Shown in pieces: positions 23,183-24,729 of a stretch of DNA of 24,729 nt. Numbering within the stretch: position 1 is the stretch's first letter; each line of letters starts with the position of its first letter. Source of the DNA: an uncultured Eubacteriaceae bacterium (GTDB lineage: Bacteria; Bacillota; Clostridia; Lachnospirales; Lachnospiraceae); the NCBI GenBank assembly GCA_945938055.1, contig CAMEUH010000010.1, positions 1 through 24,729 on the forward strand, in the 5' to 3' direction. The notes under the pieces were generated by a model. It was not told the origin of the DNA and searched no databases. It worked only from the letters and a program-made list of their open reading frames with translations. Made by a program: the position numbers and the translations under genes.

Positions 23183-24729
23183 GTGGGAAATAATATATTG
23201 GATTGGAAAAGGCTTATTGTTGACATTAATGAAATTATATGTAGTCAGGAGAAGTTTTATGCACATACCAGGATGGTGTCAGAAACGGAAAGTGAAGGTG
23301 GAAAAAAAGAAGTTGAATGTGAATTTTTAAAGGAACATATTGAACGTTGTATCTATTATTTTGAGCAAATAGGTTATCAAAAAAATCTAAAAGATGTTCT
23401 TTTAAATTTTCAAAAAGAACTGCTGGGAGAGGTTTCATTAGAGGGGGGAATACTGTTTCATGAAATGTTCATAAACACGATTGCGTTTCATGATTTTGGT
23501 AAAATAAATCCGTCATTCCAGAAAATGAAAATGCATAATGACATACAAGCAATACATAATATATCCTGCCTGGATGGGGCGAATCATTCCTTGCTTTCAG
23601 CTGCAATATTTATTGATTATTATTCGGAAAAAATACGTCTTCAATGTGTGTCAAGAAATGAAATGGAAAAATTGCATGTGATCATGCTGGCTGATGCATA
23701 TGTTATTTCAAGACATCATTCGGATTTGATATCATTTTATTCCTTTCTTAATGAATTTTGTGAAGGAGGGAAATTATATTATATTTTTGAAAGTTTTTAC
23801 AATGATGAATTCGTTTCAATTTATCGCGGAATGTTTTATCAGGGAAAACCGGAATTGACCAATTTGAATCGAAAGAATCAAAAGTGTCTTGAAAATTTTT
23901 ACCAGGCTAATTGTAACGAATTAGCACTTTTTACTTATATACGTTTTCTATTTTCTTTATTGGTATCGTGTGATTATTATGCTACGACAGAATTTGAGAA
24001 TGGAATGAAAGTAAGTGATTTTGGAAATTTGTCGGATATTCATAATCTGGATAATATTTATGAACAATCTGACTTAATAAGAGAAATTCGGAATCTTCAT
24101 TCAAAGAATATGGAGGATGATGGAGAAGATATTAATTATTTGCGTAGATGCATGTTTTATGAGGCGGAGGAATGTCTGGAACAAGATAAAGATAGTGGGA
24201 TTTATTTTATAGAAGCACCTACCGGTGGTGGAAAATCTAATATTGCAATGAATTGCAGTTTTAAATTATTAAATGATAAAATTTGTAAAATCTTTTATGT
24301 TTATCCGTTTAATACTTTAGTAGAACAAAATAAAGTTTCATTGGAGAAAATTTTTGGCAATACGGAAATGGAACAGGAGATAGCAGTAATTAATTCAATC
24401 ACTCCAATCAAGGTGAAAGAAAATAATGAAAAATACATATCAGATGAAATGGATAAAAACTTTTATCAGAAGGCTCTGTTAGACAGGCAGTTTTTAAATT
24501 ATCCTTTTATTCTGACAACACATGTCAATCTGTTTGATGTGATGTTTGGGGATGAAAAAGAGGCAGCAATTAGTTTTTATCAATTATCAGGAAGTGTGAT
24601 TGTGTTGGATGAAATTCAGAGTTATAGAAATACAATCTGGACGGAGATTATAATGTTTCTTGAAGCGTACAGCAGGTTGTTAAATATTCGCTTTATTATT
24701 ATGTCTGCAACATTACCGAGACTAGATGA
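23183..24729 (+). CDS. cas3: Cas3 nuclease-helicase, truncated by the window end
   Basis: Cas3 is recruited by target-bound Cascade and unwinds and degrades the non-target DNA strand. The frame starts at GTG 23183 (AAAGGTGG about 8 nt upstream) and is still open at the right edge, giving 515 codons. The N-terminal HD nuclease domain shows His103-Asp104 in TIAFHDFGKINPSFQKM and paired histidines in ISRHHSDL. The helicase has Walker A APTGGGKSN (345-353, Lys351), the Walker B variant DEIQ (476-479, usual in Cas3) and motif III SATLP (508-512). The remaining motifs IV-VI lie beyond the window. No ATG with a better ribosome site precedes the first conserved segment. Confidence 0.92.
   Translation, partial: MGNNILDWKRLIVDINEIICSQEKFYAHTRMVSETESEGGKKEVECEFLKEHIERCIYYFEQIGYQKNLKDVLLNFQKELLGEVSLEGGILFHEMFINTIAFHDFGKINPSFQKMKMHNDIQAIHNISCLDGANHSLLSAAIFIDYYSEKIRLQCVSRNEMEKLHVIMLADAYVISRHHSDLISFYSFLNEFCEGGKLYYIFESFYNDEFVSIYRGMFYQGKPELTNLNRKNQKCLENFYQANCNELALFTYIRFLFSLLVSCDYYATTEFENGMKVSDFGNLSDIHNLDNIYEQSDLIREIRNLHSKNMEDDGEDINYLRRCMFYEAEECLEQDKDSGIYFIEAPTGGGKSNIAMNCSFKLLNDKICKIFYVYPFNTLVEQNKVSLEKIFGNTEMEQEIAVINSITPIKVKENNEKYISDEMDKNFYQKALLDRQFLNYPFILTTHVNLFDVMFGDEKEAAISFYQLSGSVIVLDEIQSYRNTIWTEIIMFLEAYSRLLNIRFIIMSATLPRLD

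Overview
The window looks like a chromosomal segment of a low-to-mid GC, probably spore-forming and motile Firmicute of class Clostridia, most likely Lachnospiraceae. This rests on the fabH-acpP-fabK-fabD-fabG-fabF gene order with a FabK-type enoyl reductase, the secA-prfB pair, long-form HPF, AAGGAGG-type ribosome sites before nearly every gene, Spo0A-box-like sequences, and a type I-B-like CRISPR-Cas operon. The species cannot be named from sequence reading alone.

Layout: (1) 1-401, the 3' end of an Hsp20 small heat-shock gene and its terminator. (2) 453-6273, a fatty-acid synthesis operon (fabH, acpP, fabK, fabD, fabG, fabF, fabZ) behind one good sigma-A promoter and two palindromic TTTGA-N3-TCAAA operators of FabT type; no acetyl-CoA carboxylase genes follow. 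(3) 6336-7563, a small integral membrane protein (PF06541 type) converging on, and overlapping, a minus-strand short-chain dehydrogenase resembling YmfI. (4) 7665-9661, trxB and hpf, separated by 481 bp of AT-rich DNA holding three perfect DnaA boxes and Spo0A-box-like sites. (5) 9691-12781, a solute-binding lipoprotein and a chemoreceptor in tandem with no permease genes. (6) 12812-18615, secA (visibly broken by a small frameshifting deletion), prfB with its programmed +1 frameshift, cheW and malQ, the last three packed with 1-nt gaps. (7) 18616-24729, an AT-richer CRISPR-Cas effector operon cas6-cas8b-cas7-cas5-cas3, with cas3 running off the end. No CRISPR array, cas4, cas1 or cas2 lies inside the window.

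How the parts work together: FabD, FabH, FabG, FabZ, FabK and FabF with ACP form a complete type II initiation and elongation cycle, given malonyl-CoA made elsewhere. The lipoprotein, chemoreceptor and cheW suggest chemotaxis towards a sugar-like ligand. Cas6, Cas8b, Cas7 and Cas5 would form the crRNA-guided Cascade and Cas3 the nuclease-helicase.

The points most worth a second look are the secA lesion, which fits exactly a 34-bp slippage deletion between two GATGG repeats; the DnaA-box and Spo0A-box cluster upstream of hpf; the fab leader whose two operators are also complementary arms of a large hairpin; and two terminator-like hairpins placed directly before cas6 and between cas5 and cas3, where almost no room is left for another promoter.
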